A DNA stretch of 64,000 nt from Adiantum capillus-veneris (GCA_014529385.2 CM043962.1:41268098-41332097); one strand, 5' to 3'; shown: positions 1 to 11,464, numbered from the stretch's first letter. The notes: generated from the letters alone by a model not told the origin. Made by a program: numbers and translations.

Positions 1-871
1 ACCAAATTCAATTTAGGAATTGTTTTAGGTGTATAGAATGTGTTTAGGTCAAAAGTTTCAAGTTTTGCAAGAAAAAGTTGACTGTGTTAATAATCACGAT
101 TATTTACTTTTGCAATTTTTTGGCTTGAAAATAGTATCATCACCTCACCTATCACTTGTCCACACCTATTACATGCTAAATTTCAAGTATGAGCCAAAAT
201 GATCAATTATAACTTGGAAAATTGCCAAAAAACGCAAAGAAGTCCTTGCAAGCCAAATTCTGAGTTATGAGCCACATTTTTAATCCAAATCACCTCATAT
301 CACATACACAGGGTCTATATCATGCCTAGAATCAAGTTGTACCAAAAAATGTTCATTTTGATTAAAAAGTTAATAATCGCGATTATTTACTTTTTGGCCA
401 AGATGGGGAAATTTGCAACTTTGTCATCATGGGACCAAAGTACATGATGTCCTTAGCCCACTAGCCAAGGCTAGACAAATTTGGAGCCCAAAATCTCAAA
501 ATTCCTTCACATCTACTATTTCAGAGACTTAAAGCCTAAATTTGGCACCATTTTCACCTTGTGCACTCAAATGAGCCAATATTTCACTCAGAGAATCTGT
601 TTGGTATAGACTTCAAACCTATAATGTCAAATCTGCAAAAAGTTGAAAAAATTACTCAGCTGTAAATAATCGTGATTGTTTACTTTTGTTGTAGTTTTTC
701 GTTTGGACTTCATAATTTTGATCTTTACATGTTTTTATGCATCTATGCATGTTCCAAAATTAATTTAAAGCAAATTAGACTCAATTTGTCAGCAATTCAG
801 ACTGAAGGACATTTCAGAGAAGAATCTACCAATTTTGCTAATTTTGAGACTTTATTCACTTAACAGGAGCC
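1..871 (+). other. Leader of an LTR-type retroelement, left part outside window
   Basis: AT-rich sequence without a convincing reading frame, lying just upstream of the ORF whose other half ends at a polypurine tract and LTR near 19359. It carries three copies of a near-palindromic 16-mer (89-104, 372-387, 665-680) about 285 bp apart, each followed by a T-rich stretch; a fourth copy lies in the 3' LTR at 19934-19949. The middle copy, AATAATCGCGATTATT, is a perfect palindrome. Whether this is untranslated leader or the end of a 5' LTR cannot be decided because the element starts outside the window; I see no primer-binding site. Confidence 0.4.
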
Positions 872-1605
872 ATGCAAGCTGCAGAGAAGGCCAAGAAGAA
901 GCTCTCGCAAAAGGAGAAGCTGCAAGAGCTACCACCATACCAACTGGGCCTAGTTCAGTCAAAACTGCCAAAGCGACCTATCTGTCAAGAGACCAATTGG
1001 AAGAGAATAAGACCACATTGTTCATAGGTAGATTCAAAAGCGAAGAAGGACATCAGGTACAACTGCAACTTCTATCAAAGGAAGTATATGATGTTGTAGC
1101 AAATCCAGAGACCAAAGAAGCCAACCGAAGACTGGGACTCAGAGATTTTTACAAACAAGAGCCATGTGGAGTGGATTTCCAAAAAGCTTATGAGCTCTTG
1201 TCTACGATCAAGGAAGATGGATCAGCATAGATCTCTGACCAGTAAGGGAACAAGGTAGAGATGGTCATTACAAAAGAGATAATGGCAGAAGCTCTCAAAC
1301 TGCCAACAGAAGGAATGACCATGAGAGCAAGAGACAGAAAAACAGTAGGAACTTTCACCAAGGAAACCGATGCTGCGACATTTGCCAATATCATCCAGAA
1401 ACAGGTAGAAGAACCTACAAGATTGTACCACAAACACTTCTGCTTCCTCGCCAAGAGACCGCCAAGGTATATGACACCCAATCATGCGGTTGCAACCACT
1501 TTTACACAAGTTCTCAAGCCGACAACCAGGCAAGCAATCAACCACGCGCAGTACGTGTTGTCCACATTGAAGGGGACAAAGAAAGAGGGTAAAATAACAT
1601 ATCTA
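872..1605 (+). pseudogene. Retroelement ORF, 5' part (before CACTA insertion)
   Basis: I do not recognise the family. The most natural start is ATG at 872, giving a Lys/Glu-rich beginning (MQAAEKAKKKLSQ). A one-base slip near 985 moves the frame to the one holding YLSRDQLEENKTTLF. In-frame stops follow near 1228 and 1243, after which reading resumes to the CACTA insertion at 1605. Codon 1603-1605 (CTA) is the CACTA target site, and the frame continues directly at 16764 if the transposon is removed. The product is hydrophilic with no CCHC knuckle, protease or RT motif, so it could be a divergent gag or an extra ORF of a retroelement. It is a pseudogene in this copy. Confidence 0.5.
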
Positions 1606-1615
1606 CACTACAACA
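1603..1615 (+). repeat. CACTA copy 1 left target duplication and TIR
   Basis: CTA at 1603-1605 is the target-site duplication, followed by CACTACAACA at 1606-1615. The inverted match at the right end stops after these ten bases. Confidence 0.9.
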
Positions 1616-1626
1616 TAACCCAAAGT

Positions 1627-1800
1627 TAGCGACGCCCTATATATTGACTCTCGTGCCTTTCCGCGTCCATATCGACGTTCTTACCTTTTGTCGATATATG
1701 TGTTGATGACTGCGTCGATATGCCTGTGGATATAAGCGTAGAAAGGTAAAGTTTTCCATGCGTATATCGACGGACATATCGACGCAAAGAATTTAGGGAA
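1627..1800. repeat. CACTA left subterminal repeat region
   Basis: Short degenerate repeats of the type CGTCGATAT, GTATATCGACG and ATATCGACGC occur in both orientations. The same words recur near the right end (16553-16740). Such clustered 10-20 bp subterminal repeats are the known TNPA-binding regions of CACTA elements; binding here is inferred. Confidence 0.7.
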
Positions 1801-1896
1801 GAAAAGCGGAACCCGCGCGAAGGGGCCATTTTCGCCCTCAACGCACGCGTTCTCAGATCTTGGCCAAAACCTGTGCAGCAGGTATTATGACACTCT

Positions 1897-1897
<1 letters not shown>

Positions 1898-1975
<78 letters not shown>

Positions 1976-2064
1976 CACATCGTGTGTGTGTGTGTGTAGG
2001 AAAGAGAGAGAGAGAGAGAGAGCGGTGTGTGTGTGTGTGTATGTAGGAAAGAGAGAGACATAGC

Positions 2065-2098
<34 letters not shown>

Positions 2099-2185
2099 TG
2101 TAGGAGAGAGAGAGAGAGAGAGAGGGAGAGAAGTGTGTGTGCGTGTAGGAAATTAAAGAGAGATAGAGAGAGATAAATGTGCGTA
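1898..2185. repeat. Compound simple repeat: poly-C, (CT)n, (GT)n, (GA)n
   Basis: A 42-base C run (1898-1939) is followed by a CT tract, then alternating GTGTGT and GAGAGA tracts to about 2185. The sequence GTAGGAAATTAAAGAGAG occurs near its right end and marks where CACTA copy 2 begins to match (2144). Confidence 0.9.
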
Positions 2186-2567
2186 GGAAATTAAAACTAA
2201 AGAGAGAGAGTTATGGTTTGCGTAAAAAATTAAAATTAAAGAAAGAAATGATATGAAATGTTATATTAACTCTTCAAAAGTCCAAAGTGACCTATGAGAC
2301 CAGAAAGTTACAATGTGGTAGACTGATACAAAGTCAGAATAACAAGATGACAAAATGACAAAATAAAATATTATGGAATCCTTAACTGCTGGGTGTGGAC
2401 TAAGCAGCTAAAACAGCTAGCTGGGATAGGTAGATCATAGGAGATCCAGCATCTGTCTCGCCGGTGGACCTCATCAATCTCCTCCATGGTCCGTAGTCTG
2501 ATCGGGCGTTGTGCATGTCAAGCCAAAGTGACATGGATCGTCTGATGCAGCCTCTGACTTCATTCAA
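2186..2567. other. CACTA internal non-coding stretch
   Basis: No reading frame or motif I can support. It is present almost unchanged in CACTA copy 2 (about 26615-27000), so it is an original part of the transposon. Confidence 0.5.
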
Positions 2568-3746
2568 CCATCCGTAGTCCATTAGGTAGTCTTAAGGCAA
2601 TGTCAAGAGCGTGTATGGCAGGCCGTAGGTCAAACGGACAAAAGAAACGTTAAATACACAAGCCGTAGGTCAAATCCGGTTGCGTTTTTCTACGGAAAAA
2701 CGCAGACGTTCTTCGAAAACTGATTCTATGCTTACCGAAACCATCCATAGTCCATTAGGTAGTCTTTCGTCAATGTCAAGAGCGCGTATGGTAAGCCGTA
2801 GGTCAAACGAATAGAAGAAACGCCAAATACACAAGCCGTAGGTCAAATCTGATTGCGTTTTTTTATGGAAAAACGCAGATGGACTTCGGAAACTGATTCT
2901 ACGCCTACCGAAACCATCCGTAGTCCATTAAGTAGTCTTAAGGCAATGTCAAGACCGTGTATGGAAAGCCGTAGGTTAAACGGACAGAAGAAACGTCAAA
3001 TACACAAGCCGTAGGTCAAATCCGGTTGTGTTTTTCTACGAAAAAACACAAACGGACTTCGGAAATGGCTTCTATGCCTACTGAAACCATCCGTAGACAA
3101 TTAGGTAGTCTTTAGGCAATGTCAAGAGCACGTATGGCAATCCATAGGTCAAACAGATAAAAGAAACAACAAATACACAAGCCGTAGGTCAAATTCGGTT
3201 GCGTTTTTCTACGAAAAAACGCAAACGGACTTCGGAAATGGCTTCTATGCCTACTGAAACCATTCGTAGATGATTAGGTAGTCTTTAGGCAATGCCAAGA
3301 GCATGTATGGAAAGCCGTAGGCCAAACAGATAGAAGAAATGCCAAATACACAAGCCGTAGGTCAAATCAGGTTGCGTTTTTCTATGGAAAAACGTAAACG
3401 GACTTCGGAAATGGCTTCTATGCCTACCTAAACCATCCGTAGTTCATTAAGTAGTCTTAAAGCAATGTCAAGAGCGTGTATGGCAAGCCGTAGGTAAATG
3501 GGTTTGAATTAACACCAAATACACAAGCCGTAGGTCAAATTCGATTGCGTTTTTCTACGGAAAAACGCAAACGGATTTCGGAAATGACTTGTATGCCTAC
3601 TGAAACCATCCGTAGTCCATTAGGTAGTCTTAAAGCAATGTCAAGAGCACCTATGGCAAGCCGTAGGTCCAACGGATAGAAGAAACGCCAAATATACAAG
3701 CCGTAGGTCAAATTCGATTGCGTTTTTCTACGGAAAAACGCAAACG
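2568..3746. repeat. 173-bp tandem satellite inside CACTA copy 1, part 1
   Basis: The phrase CCATCCGTAG or close variants begins at 2568, 2741, 2914, 3087, 3260, 3433 and 3606, an exact 173-bp period (about 6.8 units). Each unit contains GCCGTAGGTCAAA-like boxes twice, about 45 bp apart, and a hairpin with 11-bp arms (TTGCGTTTTTC / GAAAAACGCAA) around a TACG loop. The array is cut at 3746 by the copia insertion and resumes at 9255. Confidence 0.93.
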
Positions 3747-3938
3747 TGAAGGAGTACGAGCGGAAGTGCGACGCGAGAGAGAGTGCGAGAAGAAGAGCAC
3801 GACGATATGGTGAACTCGCTCTACTGTAATGTGTAGAGCATAGTGAATTCTTATTAGGTTTTTACAAAAGAATATGTGTACATACCTGGCGGCCTGCCCA
3901 CTTACCTGGGCGAGCACATTGGGCTTTATACCCCAACA
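3747..3938 (-). repeat. Copia 3' LTR
   Basis: On the minus strand it begins TGTTGGGG and ends CTTCA, 192 bp. It matches 9063-9254 except for about three substitutions. Confidence 0.93.
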
Positions 3939-3949
3939 ACCTCCCACTT
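3939..3949 (-). other. Copia polypurine tract
   Basis: The minus strand reads AAGTGGGAGGT directly before the 3' LTR. This is the expected place and composition for the plus-strand priming site of reverse transcription. Confidence 0.8.
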
Positions 3950-4027
3950 AAAGTCCAATGTGGTACTTTAAGTGTGAGAGAAGCTACTATACAAGATAAT
4001 ATACAAGAGATGTAGAGAAGTGATGTA

Positions 4028-6760
4028 CTACCCTACACCTAACTGCTTGCGAAAATGCGCAAAGCTCTCTAAGGGAAGTCCTTTTGTAAGTAGATCAGCA
4101 GGATTTTGTGTGGTGTGAACTTTGACAAGCTGAAGTTGCTTATCCTCGAGCATTTCCCTGATGAAATGATACTTCACATCCACATGCTTTGTCTTTGAGT
4201 GATAAACTGGATTGCGAGCCAATTGTATAGCACTTTGACTATCACAATATAACACAGGCATCTCTTCTTTGATTCCCAAATCTGTTACTAGTCGATTAAG
4301 CCAAATTGATTCTTTGCATGCCTCTGATGCTGCAACATATTCAGCCTCTGTAGTAGACTGAGTAACACAATCTTGTAATCTAGAACGCCATGATACTGCT
4401 CCACCAGCCAATGTAAAGACATACCCTGACGTAGACCTTCGGTTGTCTAAGTCACCTGCATAATCTGAGTCTGTAAAACCCTTTACACTTAGCTCCTGAC
4501 TCCCATAGCATATACGCATACTCTTTGTAGCTTTCAGGTATCTCAATATTCCTTTCACTGCCTCCCAATGTTTCTTGCCTGGGTTTGACATGTATCGACT
4601 TACTACTCCCACTGCAAATGCAATGTCTGGGCGAGTAGCAATCATTGCATACATCAAACTACCCACTGCAGACGCATATGGAATCTTATCCATTTCAGCC
4701 TGTTCTTCCTCAGACACAGGACAATCTAGTTTGCTAAGTTTCACATATGGTGGCAATGGAACACTTAGTGCCTTTCCCTTCTCCATATTGAAACGTCGCA
4801 AAACCTTGTCAATATACTCTGTTTGAGATAACCAAATCAACTTCTTTGATCTGTCTCTCTCAATGCGCATACCAAGTATATGACTTGCCTCACCCATGTC
4901 TTTCATGTCAAATGATTTTGCCATCTTTGACTTCAAAGCTGAAATTTCTTCCAAGTGCTTGCCAGCAATCAACATGTCATCCACATACAAAATAAGGATC
5001 AGCCAACTACCATCCTTAGCCTTCTTTGTATATAGACAGTGATCGAACTCACTACGTTTGTAGCCTTGAGAAAGCATAAACTTGTGGAATTTATGGTACC
5101 ATGCCCTCGGTGATTGTTTTAAGCCATAAAGACTCTTTAACAACTGGCATACCCAATCTTCCTTGCCTTTCTAAACAAATCCTTCTGGCTGCTGCATGTA
5201 AATTTCCACATCTAAATCACCATGCAAGAACGCTGTCTTGACATCCATTTGGTGCAACACCAAATCTAATATGGCAACCAATGCAAGAAAGCATCTCAAT
5301 GTAGTCATCTTGACCACCGGAGAGAAGACTTCATCAAAGTCAATGCCTTGTTCTTGCTTAAAGCCCTTGGCAACAAGCCTTGCTTTGTACTTTGGCTGAC
5401 TATCATGAGCGGTGATCTTATACCTGTAAACCCATTTACAAGGTAGAGCCTTTTTACCCTATGGTAATTTAACTAGCTTCCATGTCTTGTTTTTATGCAG
5501 AGCTGTCATCTCTGACTGCATGGCCAATTGCCAATTCCCGGAGTCCTTCATTTGCACTGCTTCCTTGTAACATGAAGGCTCATTGCAATCAGTCAACATG
5601 ACATAGTTCATAGATGGAACAAACCTATCAGGAGGTTGCGTGACACGTCCAGATCTATGCACAATAGGTGGCTCAGGCTCAGCCACAACCTGTGGTTCCA
5701 CTCTATCTTGTCCTTGCTCCTCTTGAGCCCTGGCATTTTGTCTTGCACGTGCAGGTCCATCTTCTTGGAAGACAACTCTTCTAATCTCCTCAACCCTCAC
5801 TGGTTTAGAATGATATTTGGATTCATTAAAGTGAACATCATTGCTGCGGACAACCTTTCTGGATTCGGGATCCCAAAGTATGTACCCCATCTCACCAGAA
5901 TTACCATAGCCTAGAAAGATGCACTTTCTACTCTTTGGCTCAAGTTTGTTCCTAAATTCCTTTGGAACGTGAGTATATGCCTCACAGCCAAAGACTCTGA
6001 GATGCTTGTATGAGGGCATTTTGCCTGACCATACCATCTCTGGCACTGAATCCTTCTGCAAAACCTTGCTAGGAGATCTATTTACAAGATGAATAGCTGT
6101 TGATACAGCTTCAGCCCAAAACCCATTTGGCAGTTGTGCATTAGACAACATACTTGTGACCTTCTCTTGTATGGTCCTATTCATCCTCTCAGCAACACCA
6201 TTTTGAGGAGGATTGTAAGGAGCAGTAAGTTCACGTTTTATACCTTTTGACTCACAAAAGTCCTGAAAGGCCTTTGAAACATACTCTCCACCATTGTCAG
6301 TGCGTAAGCATTTAAGCTTCTTGCCACTCTGATTCTCCACAAGTGTCACAAACGTTTTGAAAACACTAAACGTTTTGAAAACCCATACTTTCCTTGAGTA
6401 ATCATCTATAAATGTCATAAAGTAAGAAGCTCCCCCTAGAGATAGGTTAGGCATAGGTCCACACAAATCACTATGAACAAGTGCCAACTGTGTATCTCTT
6501 CTACTGCTTCTATGCTTATGTGGCTGCTGTGTTTGCTTACCATACAGACAATGTTCACAGAATTCAAAATCATTAAATGAAAAGCTAGGCAAATAACCAG
6601 AACGAGACAAGATTTCCATTCCCTTCTTGGACATATGTCCTAACCGGCTATGCCACAAAGAAACGTTCGGCTGCTCGGTTACATTGATTACATTTTTAGA
6701 GACATTTGATACATAAATCATGTAAAGTCCTCCAGATTTTACTCCATGTGCTACTGTCAT
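4028..6760 (-). pseudogene. Copia pol: integrase, reverse transcriptase, RNase H
   Basis: Reading from 6760 down: a GAG-pre-integrase HHCC region (LWHSRLGHMSKKG, CEHCLYGKQ), an integrase core with HSDLCGP and RTDNGGEY, then after a TAG near 5457 the RT fingers (CKWVYRYKI, ARLVAKGFKQEQG), a second TAG near 5175, RT palm with LYVDDMLIAG, and RNase H (SDYAGDLDNRRSTSG, TEAEYVAASEA, KTKHVDVKYHFIRE). All of this is in one frame, so the two stops are point lesions. A 15-base direct duplication (6350-6364 and 6368-6382) distorts the integrase just after YSRKVWVF. The enzyme would copy and insert element RNA; this copy cannot make a full polyprotein. Confidence 0.92.
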
Positions 6761-6768
6761 AGAATCTT

Positions 6769-7980
6769 CTACATGTTCTGTCCAAAAGTGGTGACGTAGC
6801 CAGCATCATCAAGTAAACCTGTGCTGATCAAGCTCTTTGTAATTGAGGGAACATGTCTCACATTCTTCAGCGTGAAAGAAGAGCCATTCTGAAACTTCAA
6901 TTGAACATCTCCAACACCTAAGATCTCACATGTCTGCCCATTGCCTAGCCGAACATGATCTTTAGTGGTCACATAAGAGGTAAACCACTCCTTGTTTGGA
7001 GACACATGAAGTGATGCCCCTGAGTCTATAATCCAGTCACTCAGTGCATTTCCATCAGATGCTGTAAGAAGAGCTGAGTCCATTGTATTCTTCAAGAAGT
7101 AGATGTCTCCTGACACTAGACTGTCATCCTCTGCAACAGTGTTTGTCACATTTATTTCTTGAATCTTCACTGAGGACTTGTTCTTCTCACCATGGTCTTC
7201 AGCTTTCTCTTTGCCTTTTTCTGCTTTCCATTCTCTGCAGTCTCTTTTCATGTGACCCTTCTTGCCACAATGGTAGCATTCTATGTCACTCTTGCCTTTA
7301 GCACTGCGGGACTTGCTACGAGACTGATTCCTCTTTCCACCTTTGTACTTTTCTTTGGTCCTTCCCCTGACAACTAAGGCTGTTCCTTTGCCTTTGTCCA
7401 TTGTCTTTCTATTGGTTTCTTCAGTAAGCAGACTTCCTTCTACACCTGCTATGTTCAAACCATCTGGAGGTGTAGAATTACTCAAAGCTGTGCGAAAAGT
7501 GTCCCAACTTTCCGGCAATGTGATCAACAGGAACATAGCTCTAACAGGTTCATCAAACTTGACACCTTGAGCTGACAGCTGACTATAGATTGTGTTGAAT
7601 TCATTCAGATGATTGGACATAGGTGTCCCTTCTTTCATCTTCAAGTCAACAAGCTTCTTAAGCCAGTATACCTGTGAAGCTGCACTCTGCTTCTCATAAA
7701 GATCACTCAGCTTTAACCATGCTTGATAAGCCGACATCTCGTCTGCTACATTGAAGTAAACGCTTTCTGCCAAAGTCAGCATAATGGTAGAAAGTGCCAA
7801 TTCATCCATTTCGCTCCATTCATCTTCGTCCATATCTTCTGGTTTTATCCCTTTGAGCTTTATAGGTTTTATCTGCTTCTTTTGTACCAACACGTGCCAA
7901 GTCTGCTTCTTCCACAATGGGAAATTGGTTCCATCTAGCTTCTTGATATTGTAAAGAGTAGTGTCCTCTGATCTAGCCAT
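6769..7980 (-). pseudogene. Copia gag and protease
   Basis: About 403 residues from ATG at 7980. The N-terminal two thirds is a copia-type Gag (LDGTNFPLWKKQ, YQAWLKLSDLYEKQS, LNEFNTIYSQLSAQG), followed by a CCHC zinc knuckle (CYHCGKKGHMKRDC) and the aspartic protease active site DWIIDSGASLHVSP. It ends at 6769 in a frame different from the integrase, whereas copia elements usually encode one polyprotein. A single indel near 6765 therefore separates gag-protease from pol. Role: RNA packaging and polyprotein processing. Confidence 0.92.
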
Positions 7981-9048
7981 AGCTACGCTTCACAGTAGTT
8001 TACTTTCCTGGGAAAAGTTTGGCAGAGTTTCCCCTGTAAACTGACCTCTGAACCAATATCAACCTGTCAAATGAACCAATAAAGCTTCAGATTTTGCATA
8101 AATTTCAACAAAGTCTCCTTTGTAAAATGGCTCTGGTGTACTCAAAAAACAGACCAAAAAACAGCTCAAAAACACTGTCTCTCTGACACTGTAAGCTGTG
8201 GGTAAACCTGTCCTGCACCTGTCTCTGACTGTTCTGTCACTGTCCTGTAAGCATAGACTGCGACAATGCCTCAACGGCAGTAAAGCGAAGATGCAATCCC
8301 AACTGTCTAACTCACAGTCAATACATCCTAGCTGCCTATCTAAGGGTGCTCGAGGGATCGCTCCAAGACCTGTATCACCGAAAGGATCTCAACATTCGAG
8401 AATCCCCGAGCTCAATAAAACCTCACTCAACCCTCAACAAAGGCTGCAGTAAATCTGACAGTACATAGACTTCCCACAAAGTCATACATCCACAAATTTC
8501 CCACTGTATGCTGTAAGTTGTTTGCTGCGTGACTCACAGCCAGCAAACCCTCAACAGACATACATAATCTCTAACAATACATCCTATGTGGAAGTACCTG
8601 CAATGTCAGGATGAAATCTGGAATATCAAGCAGCAAACACAAGCTACCTGATGAACTAGTGGATGTCGCCTACAGTCTGTGTGTAGATGCGTCCGTGTCG
8701 TATGTGACACGCCTCCAAGAACTGTGAGCCGTCCTTCGATGTGTAGACAGCCACAAATCAACACTCTGGGGGTGTCGATATCCTCAGCACCTGCAGTCGT
8801 AGGCCGAAAACCCCAAATTTGCAGAGTCGGATATGCACCCGCTGAGACCACGTAGTCGAAAATGGCCTGCGCAGAACTTTGTCGAAGCCGAACGGTGACC
8901 GAGATGACCTCAGAATGAAATTCTGAGCACACCTAGCCCTACGGGTCAGCCCACAAGATTTGGGGCCGTGTCTTTGCCTGTCGAATTTAACTCCAATCTG
9001 AGCTGGTGACTCTAGCCTCTTGCAGTGCTGCCCCGAGCCTCGATCTAA
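7981..9048 (-). other. Copia 5' untranslated leader
   Basis: About 1.07 kb between the primer-binding site and the Gag start, with no supported ORF. This is long for a copia leader. No further structure recognised. Confidence 0.6.
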
Positions 9049-9060
9049 GCTCTGATACCA
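9049..9060 (-). other. Copia primer-binding site (tRNA-iMet)
   Basis: The minus strand reads TGGTATCAGAGC, the standard complement of the plant initiator tRNA-Met 3' end, two bases from the 5' LTR. Confidence 0.9.
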
Positions 9061-9062
9061 GT

Positions 9063-9254
9063 TGAAGGAGTACGAGCGGAAGTGCGACGCGAGAGAGAGT
9101 GCGAGAAGAAGAGCACGACGATATGGTGAACTCGCTCTACTGTAATGTGTAGAGCATAGTGAGTTCTTATTAGGTTTTTACAAAAGAATATGTGTACATA
9201 CCTGGCGGCCCGCCCACTTACCTGGGCGACCACATTGGGCTTTATACCCCAACA
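9063..9254 (-). repeat. Copia 5' LTR
   Basis: 192 bp, TG...CA ends on the minus strand, about 98% identical to 3747-3938. It is followed by target duplication AAACG at 9255-9259. Confidence 0.93.
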
Positions 9255-10100
9255 AAACGGACTTCGGAAATGGCTTCTATGCCTACCGAAACCATCTGTA
9301 GTTCATTAAGTAGTCTTAAAGCAATGTCAAGAGCGTGTATGGCAAGCCGTAGGTCAATGGGTTTGAATTAACGCCAAATACACAATCCGTATGTCAAATC
9401 CAATTGCGTTTTTCTACAAAAAAACGCAAACGGACTTCGGAAATGGCTTCTATGCCTACTGAAAACCATCCGTAAATGATTAGGTAGTCTTTAGGCAATG
9501 TCAAGAGCGCGTATGGCAAGCCGTAGATCAAACGGATAGAAGAAACGCCAAATACACAAGCCGTAGGTCAAATCCGGTTGCGTTTTCCTACGGAAAAACG
9601 CAAACGGACTTCGGAAATAGATTCTATCCATACCGAAATCATCTGTAGTTCATTAAGTAGTTTTAAATCAATGTCAAGAGCGTGTATGGCAAGCCGTAGT
9701 TCAAACGGACAGAAGAAACGTGAAATACACAAGCCGCAGGTCCATTCCGGTTGCGTTTTTCTACGGAAAAACGCAGACGGTCTTCGGAAACTGATTCTAT
9801 GCCTACCGAAACCATCCGTAGTCCATTAGGTAGTCTTTAGGCAATGTCAAGAGCGCGTATGGCAATCCGTAGGTCAAACGGATAGAAGAAACACCAAATA
9901 CACAAGCCGTAGGTCAAATCCGATTGCGTTTTTGTACGGAAATACGCAAACGGTCTTCGGAAACTGATTCTATGCCTACCGAAACCATCCGTAGTCCATT
10001 AATATTAGGTAGTCTTAAAGAAATGTCAAGAGCACCTATGGCAATCTGTAGGTCAAATGGATAGAAGAAACGCCAAATACACAAGCCGTAGGTCAAATAG
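9255..10100. repeat. 173-bp satellite inside CACTA copy 1, part 2
   Basis: Continuation of the 173-bp array after the copia insertion, about five more units, with the same hairpin and CCGTAGGTCAAA boxes. Together with part 1 the original array had about 11.7 units. Short reading frames here are artefacts of the repeat. Confidence 0.9.
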
Positions 10101-10206
10101 GAAAATAGAAAGAGAGAGAGATAGAGAAGTGGAGAGTGAGACAGAGAGAGAGACAGATAGGGAAATAGGAAAATAGAGAGAGAAAGAGAGATAGCGAGAG
10201 CGAGAT

Positions 10207-10237
<31 letters not shown>

Positions 10238-10245
10238 TAGCCGTT
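10101..10245. repeat. (GA)n-rich simple repeat
   Basis: Interrupted GAGAGA/GATAGA tract directly after the satellite. The same tract follows the satellite in CACTA copy 2 (28905-29040). Confidence 0.85.
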
Positions 10246-10401
10246 GGATGTTGAAGAAACTATGGAACCAAAACAGGCAAAGGGGTTTTCCCGCTACATG
10301 CATTGCCATGTACACCTGGGAGTGCACGTATGTGTCTACCCATATAGGATTTGACCAATAAAGACGAGATTTTGACCCAGTGGTCCTGATCTCCATTAAG
10401 A

Positions 10402-10837
10402 AAAATTTGGACTCACAAAGGGGCCCTTTAAGGAGTTTGACTTTACCTCTCTCTACCAAAACGGGTGCATGGATAAATTTTTGCAAACAAACTCCAAAGT
10501 TGGCGGAGGTTTGACAGTTATAATTGCCTCTTCAAGCTCTATCTACTGATATATAGCACGCCATGAGATTCCTCATATTTTAGAAGATTCTTTTTTTGAT
10601 TCACCTATGATGTGATAACTCTGACGGAATCAAAGTGAATCAAAAAAAGAATCTTCTAAAATATGAGGAATCTCATGGCGTGCTATGTATCAGTAGATAG
10701 AGCTTAAAGAGGACATTCTAACTGTCAAACCTCCGCCAACTTTGGAGTTTGTTTGCAAAAATTTATCCATGCGCCCGTTTTGGTAGAGAGAGGTAAAGTC
10801 AAACTCCTTAAAGGGCCCCTTTGTGAGTCCAAATTTT
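10402..10837. repeat. 436-bp foldback (203-bp arms, 30-bp loop)
   Basis: AAAATTTGGACTCACAAAGG at 10402 is the reverse complement of the end at 10837, and AGAAGATTC...TTCAC up to 10604 pairs with GTGAATC... from 10635. The arms are equal in length and nearly perfect, with weaker pairing continuing about 8 bp outside. It is conserved with the same length in CACTA copy 2 (29201-29636). It could be an old MITE inserted in the ancestor or a hairpin of the transposon itself; RNA from it would be a strong small-RNA precursor. Confidence 0.88.
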
Positions 10838-11464
10838 GCATAATGCACCTCTAGACCGAGGTGTACAGATATTGGGCAAGACTAGAGAATGCGAGATAGT
10901 TTACATTGTGAGGAGTATATATATTAAAACAACATTCATAATCATTGTAGATGGAAACGTCATCAACTAACATGGAGGAAAAGCTTGCATGCTCGTGCAC
11001 GCTCTGCAAGTATCAAATCCTGCGCAAGCGTAGGATATGTAATGAGCATGTGCACAAGTAAGGAGAGTTTTTTAAAGAAACCGTACAGAATCTATGATAC
11101 GACTCCTACGGAACGGGCATTGATTTTCGCGACATAGCACCTACATCTGAGAGAGAGAGAGAGAAAGGATTATGCGTGAAGGTCCGACCAATATAGAGCC
11201 AAGGATGGAAGCAGAAAAGGACTTATAGACAGAAGACGACGGCATGGAGGAGATGCTGGATACCTTCTTCCAGACAAGCGAGGAGAACGCTAACGAAGTA
11301 GCAACAGAAGCCGTGCGCCTATATCCTGAAGACATGTTGAGGAAGTTGGCACGTCAACCAATTTATGAAGGCACCAAAATATCAACGCTTCGTACTTGTC
11401 TTGTGTTTTTGAATCTTCAGTCAGTGTACGGGTGGTCAGATGCAAGCGTCACTGCTTTGTTTAG

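Larger units (their letters stand above)
3747..9254 (-). mobile_element. Ty1/copia LTR retrotransposon, 5.5 kb, minus strand
   Basis: Complete in outline: 192-bp LTRs (3747-3938 and 9063-9254), 5-bp target duplication AAACG (3742-3746 and 9255-9259), tRNA-iMet primer-binding site and polypurine tract. The domain order gag, protease, integrase, RT, RNase H defines Ty1/copia. The LTRs differ at about three positions, so the insertion is fairly recent. CACTA copy 2 has the same satellite without it, so it arrived after the CACTA duplicated or on one copy only. The coding region has a frameshift and two internal stops. Confidence 0.95.

Noticed and set aside
1860-2063. Reading frame with a poly-proline and Leu-Ser run
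   Set aside because: It is the translation of a 42-base C run and (CT)n/(GT)n tracts, not a gene.
2568-10100. CRISPR-like regular repeats
   Set aside because: The period is 173 bp with the whole unit repeated and no unique spacers; it is a tandem satellite in a plant transposon.
9914-10486. 190-codon minus-strand reading frame with Leu-Ser-rich centre
   Set aside because: It spans satellite, (GA)n and the foldback arm; its counterpart in copy 2 is broken differently, so there is no coding constraint.
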